Notes: generated from the letters alone by a model not told the origin. A stretch of DNA of 64,000 bases from Clostridium sp. MB40-C1 (GCF_030913655.1 NZ_CP133189.1:186001-250000); one strand, 5' to 3'. Numbered from the stretch's first letter, positions 1-9,552 are shown. Made by a program: numbers and translations.

Positions 1-12
1 GTTATTACTATA

Positions 13-738
13 CTATTGTATCATTTCTCTTTTAATTATAAATTGTTTTGCTTTTAATTCATAAGTATCGTCTAAATTTGGAAGTATAAAATCTCCATAT
101 TTATTTTCAAGTGCGGATAAAAGCAGCCTATCTGCTAATTCAGGGTTTTTGGACAATAATGAACCATGAAAATATGTACAATATGTATTTTTGTAAATAC
201 ATCCTTCATAGCCATCTTCACCATTATTGCCGTAACCTGTTAAAACAGTGCCTAAAGGATTTAAATCTCCAATATATGTTTTACCTGAATGGTTTTCGAA
301 ACCTACATAGATTTCGTTATAATCTTTATTAAATATTACAGTATTTCCAATAAATCTTTTATTGCCTGGTTCTGTATATATATTTAGGGCGCTTAGTCCC
401 TCAAGTTCTTCTCCAGAAGGAGTTACGTAGTATTTTCCAAGAAGCTGATACCCTCCGCAAATTGATAAGAATACTTTGTTGCTTTCGATATATTTTATTA
501 TTTCGCTTTTTTTATTTTGTTTTAAATCCTTTGATACAATAGATTGTTCATAATCTTGCCCACCACCAAAGAATACAATATCATATTTTGAAGAATCGAA
601 GGTATCATCTATAGATATATTAAATACATTAGTTTTAATACCACGTTGTTCAGCTCTATATTTTAATATTAAAATATTACCTATATCCCCATAGACATTT
701 AGAAGATCAGGATACATGTGGCATATATTAAGTTCCAT
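13..738 (-). CDS. gatD: GatD, glutaminase subunit of lipid II isoglutaminyl synthase
   Basis: Class I glutamine amidotransferase of the CobB/CobQ type, 241 aa. It releases ammonia from glutamine for its partner MurT, which amidates the alpha-carboxyl of D-Glu in lipid II on the cytoplasmic side. Visible features are an N-terminal YPDLLNVYGDxGN segment, the FGGGQDYEQ loop near residue 60, the nucleophile Cys94 in SICGGYQ and a catalytic His191 in YFHGSLL. These positions match staphylococcal GatD closely (Cys94, His189). The gene lies 47 bp downstream of murT on the same strand, the usual two-gene operon, and the partner gene confirms the assignment over cobyric acid synthase. The start ATG follows an AGGTGA ribosome binding site. 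Confidence 0.93.
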   Translation of the reverse strand: MELNICHMYPDLLNVYGDIGNILILKYRAEQRGIKTNVFNISIDDTFDSSKYDIVFFGGGQDYEQSIVSKDLKQNKKSEIIKYIESNKVFLSICGGYQLLGKYYVTPSGEELEGLSALNIYTEPGNKRFIGNTVIFNKDYNEIYVGFENHSGKTYIGDLNPLGTVLTGYGNNGEDGYEGCIYKNTYCTYFHGSLLSKNPELADRLLLSALENKYGDFILPNLDDTYELKAKQFIIKREMIQ

Positions 739-785
739 AGTATCACCTCTATATTAATAATAGTTAATATAAATTGTAGTATAAG

Positions 786-2216
786 TTACCACAATTTTTT
801 TATATAGCCTTTATTGTTCAAAAATTTTCTAAAACCTGTCATAGCTGTGTATGTAGCCAAAAGATATATCATAGAGTCATGAGAATTTTCTATTTGTTTT
901 AAAAGAGTTTCATAGTTTTCGCATAATGAAAATAAATTTTCATTTATTCCAGCTACTTTTAACCGTATTCCCATATCATAGAGACGAATACCAGATACAA
1001 TAATGCTATCCAGTTGCATTTGGTTTAGAGTCTCAAAATTTACATCCCATATCCAGGAGACATCTTTTCCGTCTGCATAGTTATCATTTAACAGTAATGC
1101 TATACTTTTATTTTTATCATCCAGATTTATAGAATTCAAAGCTTCATCAAACCCAGCGGGGTTTTTTACCAAAATTATTTTTAAATTTTTATCTCTTATT
1201 TTTACTAATTCTTGACGTCCAAAGCTACAGTTAATATTTTTTAGAGAATCATATATAATAGATTCAGAAACATTTAAAGTCATTGCTACGCTGTATGCAC
1301 ATAAGGCATTATATATATTATAAGTACCCGTCTGATTTATGTTATATGGTTTATTATTTATTTCCACAACAGAATAATTAGAATTTAGGTTAATTATTTT
1401 GTTTACCCAAAATGTAAGTTTAGGTCTTTTATATCCACATTTTTCACAATAGTAATCTCCAAGATGATTATATGTTACAAAATTATAACTGTAAGAGTGC
1501 TTGCATAATTTACAAAATTTCGCATCTGCATTTATAGAGAGTTTGTTTTTTTCATCAATAGGGACGCTGAAACCATAATAGATTATATTGTTTTTTAAAT
1601 TGAGACTTCCTAATAGAGATTCATCTCCATTTAAAATCAAAGTAGAATCAGGGGATTTTTTTACACCTTCTAAAATTTTATCAAGTGTAGAGTAGACTTC
1701 ACCATATCTGTCTAATTGATCTCTAAATAAATTAGTTATTATAATTATCTTAGGTTTTATATATTCTGTAACATATTTTACATTAGCTTCGTCAACTTCA
1801 ATTACTGCATATATTTTTTTTTGTTTTAATTTAAATTTGTAATATTTAATAAAACAAGATACCACACCTGTAAACATATTAGCACCGGTTTCATTAGTTA
1901 TTACATTATTACCATTGTTATTTAATATAGTATATATCATGTTAGTGGTTGTGGTTTTACCATTTGTACCAGTAACTAAAATAACATCATAGTTTTTGGC
2001 TACCTTATTTAAAATATTTTTATCAAATTTTAAAGCTATTTTTCCAGGAAAATTTGTTCCGCCTTTAAATGCTATTTTTGATATATAAATTATAAGTTTT
2101 GAGATAAATATGCCTAATAAGGATTTTACATTAATCTTTAAGCACCTCCATCCTATAAAGTAATTATGTACTAATTTTACGAAATTTATACTAATGGGAT
2201 AATATGATTTTATCAT
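786..2216 (-). CDS. murT: MurT, Mur-ligase subunit of lipid II isoglutaminyl synthase
   Basis: Mur ligase family protein that activates the D-Glu carboxyl of lipid II with ATP and uses ammonia from GatD to make D-isoglutamine. In the 476-residue reading the ATP loop GTNGKTT is at residues 83-89. The MurT-specific Cys4 zinc ribbon is at C235, C238, C257 and C260, and a C-terminal NDNYADGKDVSWIWD segment carries the conserved Asp of MurT. The start is uncertain. The upstream ATG at 2216 has a close AGGTGG, but the first 27 residues do not look like MurT. Known MurT proteins begin where residue 28 lies, and there an ATT codon (2133-2135) sits 7 nt after GGAGGT. An ATT start is possible. The gene precedes gatD. 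Confidence 0.92.
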   Translation of the reverse strand: MIKSYYPISINFVKLVHNYFIGWRCLKINVKSLLGIFISKLIIYISKIAFKGGTNFPGKIALKFDKNILNKVAKNYDVILVTGTNGKTTTTNMIYTILNNNGNNVITNETGANMFTGVVSCFIKYYKFKLKQKKIYAVIEVDEANVKYVTEYIKPKIIIITNLFRDQLDRYGEVYSTLDKILEGVKKSPDSTLILNGDESLLGSLNLKNNIIYYGFSVPIDEKNKLSINADAKFCKLCKHSYSYNFVTYNHLGDYYCEKCGYKRPKLTFWVNKIINLNSNYSVVEINNKPYNINQTGTYNIYNALCAYSVAMTLNVSESIIYDSLKNINCSFGRQELVKIRDKNLKIILVKNPAGFDEALNSINLDDKNKSIALLLNDNYADGKDVSWIWDVNFETLNQMQLDSIIVSGIRLYDMGIRLKVAGINENLFSLCENYETLLKQIENSHDSMIYLLATYTAMTGFRKFLNNKGYIKKLW

Positions 2217-2301
2217 GCATCCACCTAAATGGAAATATTTTACTGATAATTAATATTGTACATTTTTACTTATTTTTTATCATTATTTATTTAGAAAAAA
2301 C

Positions 2302-2360
2302 AAAAAAGCCATAGATTCTTTAAAAAGTTCCTTAAACAATGATTAGAATCTTGGCTTTTT
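2302..2360 (-). terminator. Bidirectional terminator hairpin after the CapA-like gene
   Basis: The arms AAAAGCCATAGATTCT and AGAATCTTGGCTTTT pair with one bulge, and a T run lies on either strand. It follows the CapA-like gene by about 125 bp and separates it from murT. The rest of 2217-2486 is plain AT-rich sequence. Confidence 0.7.
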
Positions 2361-2486
2361 ATATATTTATTTGACGTTAAGTTTTTTGAATAAAATAAAT
2401 TCATATGAATATAATAAATTTTTATATTCATATATTTAAAATTTCTAGATTGAAATAATAGTTGTTTATAGAGTTTTACTAGAATA

Positions 2487-3689
2487 TTAGTTCTTAAGTT
2501 TTATATTGTGAAATTCACCATCTATTTTGAAGTCTAAGTTATAAGAAATTTTATTAAGTTTTTTTAATAAAGAATTTCTTTTATCATTTTTGAGGGGTGT
2601 TGGGCAGTAATCATTAGTGTAATCTACAGAAGAAATACTACAAGGTATTATTTTAAAATCATAAGAAGAAAGATGATTATTAGAAAAATTAAATTTAGTT
2701 TGAACTATTATAGTGTTTTTGTCAGAAGGATTTTTATTGCCACCAAATGCAAAATTACCTAAACTGTAGCAAATGATTTTATCTTTATACTTTTCAATAC
2801 CTTGAACAACGTGAGGATGATGTCCTATAACCAAATCTGCACCGTTATCAATTGCATGATGAGCTATCTTTTTTTGAGATTCAACTGGATAGTATGAACC
2901 TTCTTGTCCCCAATGAAAATTGATGATTACGGTATAGTTATCTTTTTTTAAAGATTTTATATCTTGAGAAACTTTATTTAAAAAAGTAGCACTACTATAG
3001 AATCCTCTATATCCCAAAAAGGCTAGTTTGATACCTTTTATTTCTGTTTTCCATACATTACCTTCCCCAAAAAAAGGTATATTAGCATCTTTCAAAGCTT
3101 TTTTAGTATCTTCAAAGCCTTTTTCAAGATAATCATATATGTGATTATTTGATAGGTTAACACCTTCAATACTTCCTTTAGTTAATATATTAGCATATTC
3201 GCTAGGAGCCTTAAAATTAAATGATTTGGTAGCTTTTTGAGTTGAATCTGTAAAAGTACCCTCTAAATTAGCAGTGGTTATATCATCATTTTTAAATATG
3301 TCATATACATTTTTAAAGATATAAGAGTAATCATTATTATTTTTCTTTAATATATGTGGTAGAGAACCCTCATAAGAATATTTGTCATCTCTACCTAAAG
3401 TACAGTCACCCACTGAAGTTAATAAAATAGAAGCATTAGTGTTTTGTACAGGCTTATCTTCTAGCTTTTCTACACTTGCTTTAGAAGAAGTAGGTTTGCT
3501 AGAAAGAGGTGGATCTACATTTTGAGATTTAGTTATTTTAGGACTAGAAGAAGACGTTTTATGTTTGGAGTTAGAATTTTTTATACCTAAATATGTGGTT
3601 ACTACTAAAGTTAATAAGAGTATAGAAATAGAAATAAAGCGATGTTTATCTTTAATTTTTATTCTTTTCCTTTTGTGTTTACTATTCAA
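2487..3689 (-). CDS. CapA family protein (PGA_cap metallophosphoesterase-like), membrane-anchored
   Basis: 400 aa. A basic N-terminus and one membrane segment (about 18-35) are followed by a Ser/Thr/Pro/Lys-rich linker to about residue 85, then a CapA/PgsA-type domain predicted to be extracytoplasmic. Recognisable motifs are SVGDCTLGRD, ANLEGTF, NLSNNHIYDY, INFHWGQE, GHHPHVVQG and YSLGNFAFGG, the metal-binding set of this calcineurin-like superfamily. Family members act in poly-gamma-glutamate capsule export or remain uncharacterised. No capBC ligase genes are nearby, so a capsule role is not supported here and the substrate is unknown. The start is TTG, chosen because AGGAGGG lies 6 nt upstream and no better start exists. 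Transcribed alone, with a terminator behind it. Confidence 0.85.
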   Translation of the reverse strand: MNSKHKRKRIKIKDKHRFISISILLLTLVVTTYLGIKNSNSKHKTSSSSPKITKSQNVDPPLSSKPTSSKASVEKLEDKPVQNTNASILLTSVGDCTLGRDDKYSYEGSLPHILKKNNNDYSYIFKNVYDIFKNDDITTANLEGTFTDSTQKATKSFNFKAPSEYANILTKGSIEGVNLSNNHIYDYLEKGFEDTKKALKDANIPFFGEGNVWKTEIKGIKLAFLGYRGFYSSATFLNKVSQDIKSLKKDNYTVIINFHWGQEGSYYPVESQKKIAHHAIDNGADLVIGHHPHVVQGIEKYKDKIICYSLGNFAFGGNKNPSDKNTIIVQTKFNFSNNHLSSYDFKIIPCSISSVDYTNDYCPTPLKNDKRNSLLKKLNKISYNLDFKIDGEFHNIKLKN

Positions 3690-3820
3690 ATTTTTCCCTC
3701 CTAACTTTTAGAATATTATCAAGTTCTAGTAATAATAAACTATTAGAAAATTGTTTATAGATAGTGAATAAATATTTTAAATTATAACGATATGCACTTT
3801 ATCTATTAGATTATAGTATA

Positions 3821-3841
3821 GTTAACATGAAAAATGTTAAC
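3821..3841. promoter_or_regulatory. Perfect 8-5-8 inverted repeat upstream of the TPR gene
   Basis: GTTAACAT-gaaaa-ATGTTAAC lies about 90 bp before the TPR start, between two divergent genes. It could be an operator or a small hairpin. No regulator can be assigned. Confidence 0.35.
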
Positions 3842-3931
3842 AACAAGGTTAAATTTATAAGTAAATAGTGTTTATATGAAAAATATGGTAAAATAGTAAA
3901 TAAAACTTATTTAAAGGTGGAGTGAATAAGT

Positions 3932-5605
3932 ATGAAAATTGATAATAAAGTTATGGGGACGGTTCTGATTTTTCTTTGTGGAATTGCTATTTTTTTGTTC
4001 TTTTTCAATAGTAAAAAAATTATTTTAAGTAAGAATTATAAAGTATATTATAGGGGACAGTCCTATCTTTATTTAGGAGAATATGATAAAGCAATAAGAG
4101 AGTATGAGAAAATAAAAACAGGTAATTTAAGAGACAAGAGAAAATTATTAGCACTTAAAAATTTAAAGTTAGCAGAAAGTTATTCTTTAAAAGGAGATGT
4201 TGAAAATTCACAAAAATATATAAAGTATGCTAAAGAGACTAAAAATAGAGATATAGAAGTCTTAAATAGTATAATATTTAATGAATTTATAAATGGAAAA
4301 TTTCAAGAAGCATTAACTTTTGGGGAGGCAGCCTTAAATGACAATAAATATAATAAAGAATTAATAAAAACTATGGTTAGTGTTTATATGGTTAATGACA
4401 AAAAGAATGAGGTTATAAAAATTATAGAATCATATAAAGTAGATAAAACATCTTCATATGATATGGCTCAGTATGCAGGTATGCTTATGAATATAGGCAA
4501 AACAGATGAAGCCATGTTATATCTTCAAGAAGCATGGAATTTAGATAAAGATGAATATAAAATTTATGATGTTTTAGCTCAAGCTTCAATATATGATAAA
4601 GAACTTATTATAAATAGTATAAAAAAATTTCAGAAAACTAATCTTACTAGCATAGCTCCTATGATGTGGATGGCCAAAATATATTCTTTAAATGAAGAAA
4701 CTTGTAAAAAATCTGAGGAATTAATTAAGGAGTTAAAAAATAAAGAGATTGGTAATTTACAATTAAGTTTAATAGAAGCTATGACTCTTCAAAAGTTAAA
4801 CAAGCAAGATGAAGCAGAATATATTATTAATGAAATGGTAAAAAATAATGGAAATGATTATAGAGTTTTACATACTGCAGGTTGGTTTTATTTATATAAA
4901 AATCAGTTAGATGATGCTGAAAAATATTGTATAAATTCTATAAATAAAAATAAAAAATATGTTGATAACTATGCATTTTTAATGCCAGAAATTTTAAAGA
5001 AAAAAGATAAGACTATAGGATTACCTGCATATTATAGAGAAGCTCTTTCTAAGGAACCATATAATTTTAGTATTATAAATAGCATATCAAATTATTACTT
5101 ACATACTGTGTCAAAACCTAAGGAGGCTATGAAGTTTTTAAAGATTTCATCTAAAATTAGACCTTTAGATTCTGAAATAAAATACAATATGGCATTAATT
5201 TATTTTAATTCAGAAAAAGGCAAGGAGGCAGAGAATATACTAAAAGAATGTATTAAATTAGATGATAATTCAGTTAAATATCATAGAACGCTAGGAGCTG
5301 TTTATTTATCTCTTGGAAAACCTAATGAGGCTATAACTGAAATGCAAAAAGCTTTTAAATTAGATAAAGATGATATTCTCAATTTAAATAATACTGCTTG
5401 TTATTATATAATGTACACAAATAATTTTAATAAGGGATACTACAATTTAAATCAGGCGTTATCAAGTATTAACTCAAATACTAGTGAATATACAAAAAAA
5501 GTAATTAAAGATAATTTGGAAAATATTAAATCTATAATTAAAAAAATTGAAGAAGGGAAAGGTAATGAATCTATAAAAATTCCTGATTTTAGGCTTTTAT
5601 ATTAG
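3932..5605 (+). CDS. Membrane-anchored tetratricopeptide repeat protein
   Basis: 557 aa with one N-terminal membrane segment (about residues 9-26), then a run of TPR units to near the C-terminus. Clear examples are YYRGQSYLYLGEYDKAIREYEKI (read in shorter pieces around residues 38-60), the LMNIGKTDEAMLYLQEAW region and VYLSLGKPNEAITEMQKAF near residue 455. TPR arrays are protein-binding scaffolds and no catalytic domain is visible. The partner is unknown. AGGTGG lies 13 nt before the ATG. Oddly, the repeat GGGACGGTTCT occurs both inside the gene (3956-3966, coding G-T-V-L in the membrane segment) and across its stop codon (5605-5615). Confidence 0.85.
   Translation: MKIDNKVMGTVLIFLCGIAIFLFFFNSKKIILSKNYKVYYRGQSYLYLGEYDKAIREYEKIKTGNLRDKRKLLALKNLKLAESYSLKGDVENSQKYIKYAKETKNRDIEVLNSIIFNEFINGKFQEALTFGEAALNDNKYNKELIKTMVSVYMVNDKKNEVIKIIESYKVDKTSSYDMAQYAGMLMNIGKTDEAMLYLQEAWNLDKDEYKIYDVLAQASIYDKELIINSIKKFQKTNLTSIAPMMWMAKIYSLNEETCKKSEELIKELKNKEIGNLQLSLIEAMTLQKLNKQDEAEYIINEMVKNNGNDYRVLHTAGWFYLYKNQLDDAEKYCINSINKNKKYVDNYAFLMPEILKKKDKTIGLPAYYREALSKEPYNFSIINSISNYYLHTVSKPKEAMKFLKISSKIRPLDSEIKYNMALIYFNSEKGKEAENILKECIKLDDNSVKYHRTLGAVYLSLGKPNEAITEMQKAFKLDKDDILNLNNTACYYIMYTNNFNKGYYNLNQALSSINSNTSEYTKKVIKDNLENIKSIIKKIEEGKGNESIKIPDFRLLY
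3956..3966 (+). repeat. REP-like repeat GGGACGGTTCT inside the TPR gene
   Basis: Exact copy of the dispersed 11-mer, within codons 9-12 of the TPR gene (M-G-T-V-L). The following GAT is shared with the copy at the end of the same gene. Confidence 0.75.
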
Positions 5606-5615
5606 GGACGGTTCT
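5605..5615 (+). repeat. REP-like repeat GGGACGGTTCT over the TPR stop codon
   Basis: Exact copy preceded by TTA; the first G is the last base of the TPR gene's TAG stop. It lies on the 3' side of the RAYT gene, which has another copy on its other side at 6861. Confidence 0.75.
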
Positions 5616-5625
5616 GATGATTAAG

Positions 5626-5665
5626 TAAACACTATATAAAACAGCGCATTTTTATATAGTGTTTA
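5626..5665 (+). terminator. Hairpin after the TPR gene
   Basis: TAAACACTATATAAA pairs perfectly with TTTATATAGTGTTTA around a 10-nt loop, about 20 bp after the TPR stop. It probably ends that transcript and, in the other direction, lies downstream of the RAYT gene. Confidence 0.6.
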
Positions 5666-5784
5666 TTAATGGAGGCTTGTATACATTTTTCTAGTAAGTA
5701 GTTTATTTATTAAACACTTATAAAACTATTAAGATGAAGATATATTATAGTTTTTTATGGATTGAATAAAATATATGCTTGAAA

Positions 5785-6717
5785 TTAACATTTAATATAA
5801 TCTAATTTTAAAATACTATTTAAAAGATTATTGTATTTATTATTTTTATATATGAGATTATATCCTCTATGAAATAGTTTATATACGTTAGACGAATTGA
5901 TATTATGTAAAAATCTACAAGTACCTATTATACTAGTGTTACTTAGAATATGTATAAAGAAAATACATAATGAATTAAAATCTAATGTATCTTTCGAATA
6001 GTTTTTCTTTAAAGATTTAATATTAAAATCGCATAAGTTAGATATTAGTTTTATAATTTCATTAGGATTTAACTTTCTTATTGGAGATATTTTAGGGGCT
6101 TTATGGCTATGTGAAATTTTTTCTAGGTTAAATTCATCTAAAGGTAAATTATCTATATTAGAATTAGTTCTGAATTTAACAAATTTATAATATCTTTTTA
6201 TACCTAGTAAAGGATCATTACTAAAGTAATTAATTAGGAATTCATAGTCTAAGATATCATATATATCCTTTTTCTTTCCTAGATAAATTCCAAAACTAGA
6301 GTAATTGTAGTTTTTAACGAAATTTTGATAACCTCTAATATCTTTAGGATTATTATGTATATAAGCTGATATACACATAACAGATACATCGGTAGTGGCT
6401 ATTTTACTTTTAAATCTATCACCAAAAACGTGACCATTCCTTTTATATTTTTTGTTATAATATTGAGCATAGCACTGATTTATTTTATGCATAAAAGTAC
6501 TGATGTCAGCTCCGTTGGAATCAATTAGAAGATGTACATGTGTGTCCATTAAGCAAAAAGCATAAAGTTTAAACATGTGAATTTGTTTATACTTTTTTAT
6601 TAATTGCAGATATTTGTTTTTATCGATATTATTTTTAAAAAGATTAAAGTCGCTTATACTTCTCATAATAACATGATAAATAGCTGTATTTGATTTTATT
6701 CTAGCTGTTCTTGGCAT
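5785..6717 (-). CDS. REP-associated tyrosine transposase (RAYT, Y1_Tnp family)
   Basis: 310 aa. The N-terminal Y1/HUH nuclease domain starts with MPRTARIKSNTAIYHVIMRS, has the metal-binding H-x-H (His60, His62, in MDTHVHLLI) and a helix with candidate nucleophile tyrosines Y83, Y86 and Y87, followed by RNGHVFGDRFKS. These features separate RAYTs from IS200 TnpA. The C-terminal half (about 190-310) is Lys/Asn-rich and looks like the DNA-binding extension seen in long RAYTs. RAYTs nick single-stranded REP hairpins and are generally single-copy, non-mobile genes. Here copies of GGGACGGTTCT flank the gene at 5605 and 6861, and most others in the window lie within 13 kb. That is the expected neighbourhood of a RAYT and its cognate repeat, although cognacy is inferred. 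Confidence 0.88.
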   Translation of the reverse strand: MPRTARIKSNTAIYHVIMRSISDFNLFKNNIDKNKYLQLIKKYKQIHMFKLYAFCLMDTHVHLLIDSNGADISTFMHKINQCYAQYYNKKYKRNGHVFGDRFKSKIATTDVSVMCISAYIHNNPKDIRGYQNFVKNYNYSSFGIYLGKKKDIYDILDYEFLINYFSNDPLLGIKRYYKFVKFRTNSNIDNLPLDEFNLEKISHSHKAPKISPIRKLNPNEIIKLISNLCDFNIKSLKKNYSKDTLDFNSLCIFFIHILSNTSIIGTCRFLHNINSSNVYKLFHRGYNLIYKNNKYNNLLNSILKLDYIKC

Positions 6718-6860
6718 AAATAATCTCCTATAGAAATTTATTTAAGGTAATATATTTATTTGAGACTATATTGATATTATTAAGTTATTAAATTACCTTA
6801 TATTAAATTAATTGCCAATTAAGGTATAAAATAATCACAAAAATAAAAAACCTAAAAACT

Positions 6861-6871
6861 GGGACGGTTCT
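6861..6871 (+). repeat. REP-like repeat GGGACGGTTCT upstream of RAYT
   Basis: Exact copy on the 5' side of the RAYT gene, between it and the ydcF-like gene. Together with 5605 it brackets the transposase. Confidence 0.75.
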
Positions 6872-6983
6872 ATAATATTTGATATAATACTAGGCTTTTA
6901 GTAGAGATTGTCACTAAATTGAAACATTTTTTTAAAAATTAATACTAAAATATAAATTGTATATTTATTAGGAGGCTTTAATA

Positions 6984-7751
6984 ATGAGATTGCTCAAAAA
7001 TAAGATTTTAAAAATACTAGGGGTGATATGTGTTATATATTACATAGCCTTGATTGTATATGGTGGACAAGTTAGTTTTTCGAAGTTTTGGTTATTAATT
7101 GGAGGGAGTTTGATTTTTTATGTAGTATTTGATTCTAAATTCAATTATAAAATACCAAAAGTAAATAGTGTAATAAAATATGTTTTATATATAATGATTT
7201 TAACATGGTTAATCTCTTTTATATTTATAGAAGGATTAATTATAAAACATGGAGTTAATCAGGAAATTAAGGAAACTGATTATTTATTAATTTTAGGAGC
7301 TGGCTTAAAAGGAGAAAAAATGTCCCAGACTTTGAGATATAGAATGTATAAAAGTTTGGAATATATAGGAAAATATCCAAATGTAAAAATTATAGTTTCT
7401 GGAGGGAGAGGGTCGGGGGAAAGTATTAGTGAAGCAGAAGCTATGAAAAGGTTTTTGGTAAGTAATGGTGTTGAAGAAAAAAACATTATAAAAGAAGATA
7501 AATCTACAAATACATATGAAAACTTAAAATATACTAAAAAGATGTTAGACAAGTCTAGTAAAAAATCTAGTTTAAAGATATCTATGGTTACTACAAATTT
7601 TCATATGTATAGAGCACAATTTTTAGCTGATAAGGCAGGAGTTGAAAGTTATGCGGTGCCAGCAAAAATGCATTTTATTTTAATCCCTAATTATTATGTA
7701 AGAGAATATTTTGCAGTAATTAATTCCTGTCTTTTAAATCAATTAATATAA
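6984..7751 (+). CDS. YdcF/SanA family protein (DUF218)
   Basis: 255 aa with three hydrophobic segments in the first 80 residues, then a DUF218 domain. Motifs are the DYLLILGAGLKG strand-loop near residue 88, [39 protein letters not shown], and VTTNFHMYRAQFLADKAG. Members (SanA, ElyC, YdcF) act at the envelope and some affect peptidoglycan or lipid carrier metabolism, but the reaction is not established. AGGAGG lies 8 nt before the ATG. It converges with the yitT-like gene, and the two share the inverted-repeat terminator between them. Confidence 0.85.
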   Translation: MRLLKNKILKILGVICVIYYIALIVYGGQVSFSKFWLLIGGSLIFYVVFDSKFNYKIPKVNSVIKYVLYIMILTWLISFIFIEGLIIKHGVNQEIKETDYLLILGAGLKGEKMSQTLRYRMYKSLEYIGKYPNVKIIVSGGRGSGESISEAEAMKRFLVSNGVEEKNIIKEDKSTNTYENLKYTKKMLDKSSKKSSLKISMVTTNFHMYRAQFLADKAGVESYAVPAKMHFILIPNYYVREYFAVINSCLLNQLI

Positions 7752-7759
7752 GATAAGTA

Positions 7760-7796
7760 GGGACGGTTCTGAAATCTAACTTTGAAGAACCGTCCC
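7760..7796. terminator. Terminator hairpin made of two inverted REP-like repeats
   Basis: GGGACGGTTCT (7760-7770) and AGAACCGTCCC (7786-7796) form an 11-bp stem around a 15-nt loop. It sits between two convergent stop codons and can end both transcripts. Two inverted copies closely spaced resemble the BIME arrangement of REPs. Confidence 0.75.
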
Positions 7797-7804
7797 TATT
7801 TATC

Positions 7805-8653
7805 TTATATTGAAAAAGATTTTTGTTTGAAATTACCTTGAATATCATTAACAGAAGATACAGCAACAAATGCAGTAGGATCAATATCATTAATTATATT
7901 TTTTAAAGTATTTAATTGGAATTTTTGAATTACTACATATATAAATTTCTTATTAGTATGAGAATAACATCCTTCTGCATTTAATAAAGTTACGCCTCTA
8001 CCAAGTTGGAGTTTTATAGAATTAATTATAAGATCAGGATTTTGGCAAATTATTATACATTGTCTTGAAGAAGCAAATCCTTCCTGAACAGCATCTATGG
8101 TTTTAGATCTGATAAAACTCATAATAAGAGCATACATAACTGAACGTGGACCTAAAGTTAAAGCTAAAAAAAGATAAACAACAATATCTTGAACAAGTAA
8201 AATCTTAGAAAGTGACAAATTAGGGTGTTTATTTTTAATAATTTTTCCTGATATGTCGAGACCTCCAGTTGATGCACCAGACATAAATAGTAAAGCCATA
8301 GCTATTCCAGAAAGTACTCCACAAAATATAGTAGCAGTTAACACATCTCCTAAAGCGGAAAAAGTAAGGTGAGAATTTATAAAATCTATAATAAAAGATG
8401 ATATAAGGACTATTAAGGCACTCTTAAATGCAAATTTTTTTCCTAAAAGATTATAGCCAAAAATGAAAAGAGGTATATTCAATATTATGGTAGAAAAACC
8501 TACTGGAATTTTGAATAAGTAGTTTAAACCTAATGAGATTCCAGTCAATCCACCCGTACCAATATTATTTGGAATTAAGAATATACAAATATAAAGAGAA
8601 AATAGTAAACAACCTACGGATAACAATAAAATTTCTTTAATTGATTTTTTCAT
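7805..8653 (-). CDS. YitT family membrane protein (DUF161 + DUF2179)
   Basis: 282 aa. Five or so membrane helices occupy residues 5-195, with the family motifs NNIGTGGLTGISLGLNYL and FMSGASTGGLDISGKII. A soluble DUF2179 domain follows (about 215-275, with GVTLLNAEGCYSHTNKKFIYVVI). The family is widespread in Firmicutes with several paralogues per genome; its transport substrate is unproven. AGGAG precedes the ATG. Single gene, convergent with ydcF. Confidence 0.85.
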   Translation of the reverse strand: MKKSIKEILLLSVGCLLFSLYICIFLIPNNIGTGGLTGISLGLNYLFKIPVGFSTIILNIPLFIFGYNLLGKKFAFKSALIVLISSFIIDFINSHLTFSALGDVLTATIFCGVLSGIAMALLFMSGASTGGLDISGKIIKNKHPNLSLSKILLVQDIVVYLFLALTLGPRSVMYALIMSFIRSKTIDAVQEGFASSRQCIIICQNPDLIINSIKLQLGRGVTLLNAEGCYSHTNKKFIYVVIQKFQLNTLKNIINDIDPTAFVAVSSVNDIQGNFKQKSFSI

Positions 8654-8957
8654 GATATTCTCCTCGTAGAAACATAATAAATTACTAATAAAAAGTATAC
8701 TGAATTTGCCTTTATAGTATCATAAATAGCATGAACACTCAAAGTTGGATTTCCTATGTTTATTTAAGTTTTAAGGCAGCAGTAGTCAACAGGGAAGGTT
8801 AGTATTAAATAAGGATATATTAATTAAAAATGCTCATTAATTATGCATGCTTGAAATATAATGTAAGAATAAATTCATTTTAAAGATGATTCAGAAATAA
8901 AAATCATTGATATAAGCGAGAACTAATAAAAATAGGAAATTTTAGTGAACGATATAA

Positions 8958-8968
8958 AGAACCGTCCC
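8958..8968 (-). repeat. REP-like repeat AGAACCGTCCC
   Basis: Exact inverted copy followed by TTAAA, standing alone in intergenic DNA. Confidence 0.7.
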
Positions 8969-9552
8969 TTAAATTTTATGGCATTTAATAATGAAATTAT
9001 AACTAAATTTAAGCACAATAAATTATATTTGTAATATTTGGTAAAATATAAATTAGAAATGTCTCCTATCTATTAAATAATTCTGATAAATTTTAAAATT
9101 GTGTTAATTTGTAATTTTAACAATTAATATGTTATTATACAATAGGTGAAATGTTTTAGTGAAGTTTAAAGAGTGAAGTATAAATCCTCAATATACAACA
9201 TAGGTATGTTAATAGATATGATATAGTGGTATAAATAATACTACTATAAAAATGTTAATATATGTTAATGAATTTAAAAAAATGTTCAAAAAATATCATT
9301 TAATTGCTAAATAAGTACACACAAATGTAACTTCTTGTGATATTATAGTATTAATATTTAATATAAACTTTGAAGTGTATAGTATTGTAATTGTATACAA
9401 AAGTATTATAATGATAAGGTATAGGGAATTTATCAATAAACACATCAGATAAAGGGAATATTTTACATTTTTATACTGAAACATACAATTTTACAAAATA
9501 TAAATCTTGCATATTATTTATTTTATTATAAAATTTATAATGTACAATTTCC

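Noticed and set aside
2487-3689. Poly-gamma-glutamate capsule locus
   Set aside because: Only a CapA-like protein is present; no CapB/CapC ligase or CapD genes adjoin it.
9296-9484. 62-codon hydrophobic minus-strand reading frame before rnfC
   Set aside because: No ribosome binding site, low-complexity AT-rich composition and no recognisable family; consistent with chance.
9507-9541. Sigma-A promoter TTGCAT ... TATAAT for rnfC
   Set aside because: The spacing is 14 or 23 bp depending on the -10 chosen; neither is acceptable, so I leave the rnf promoter unassigned.
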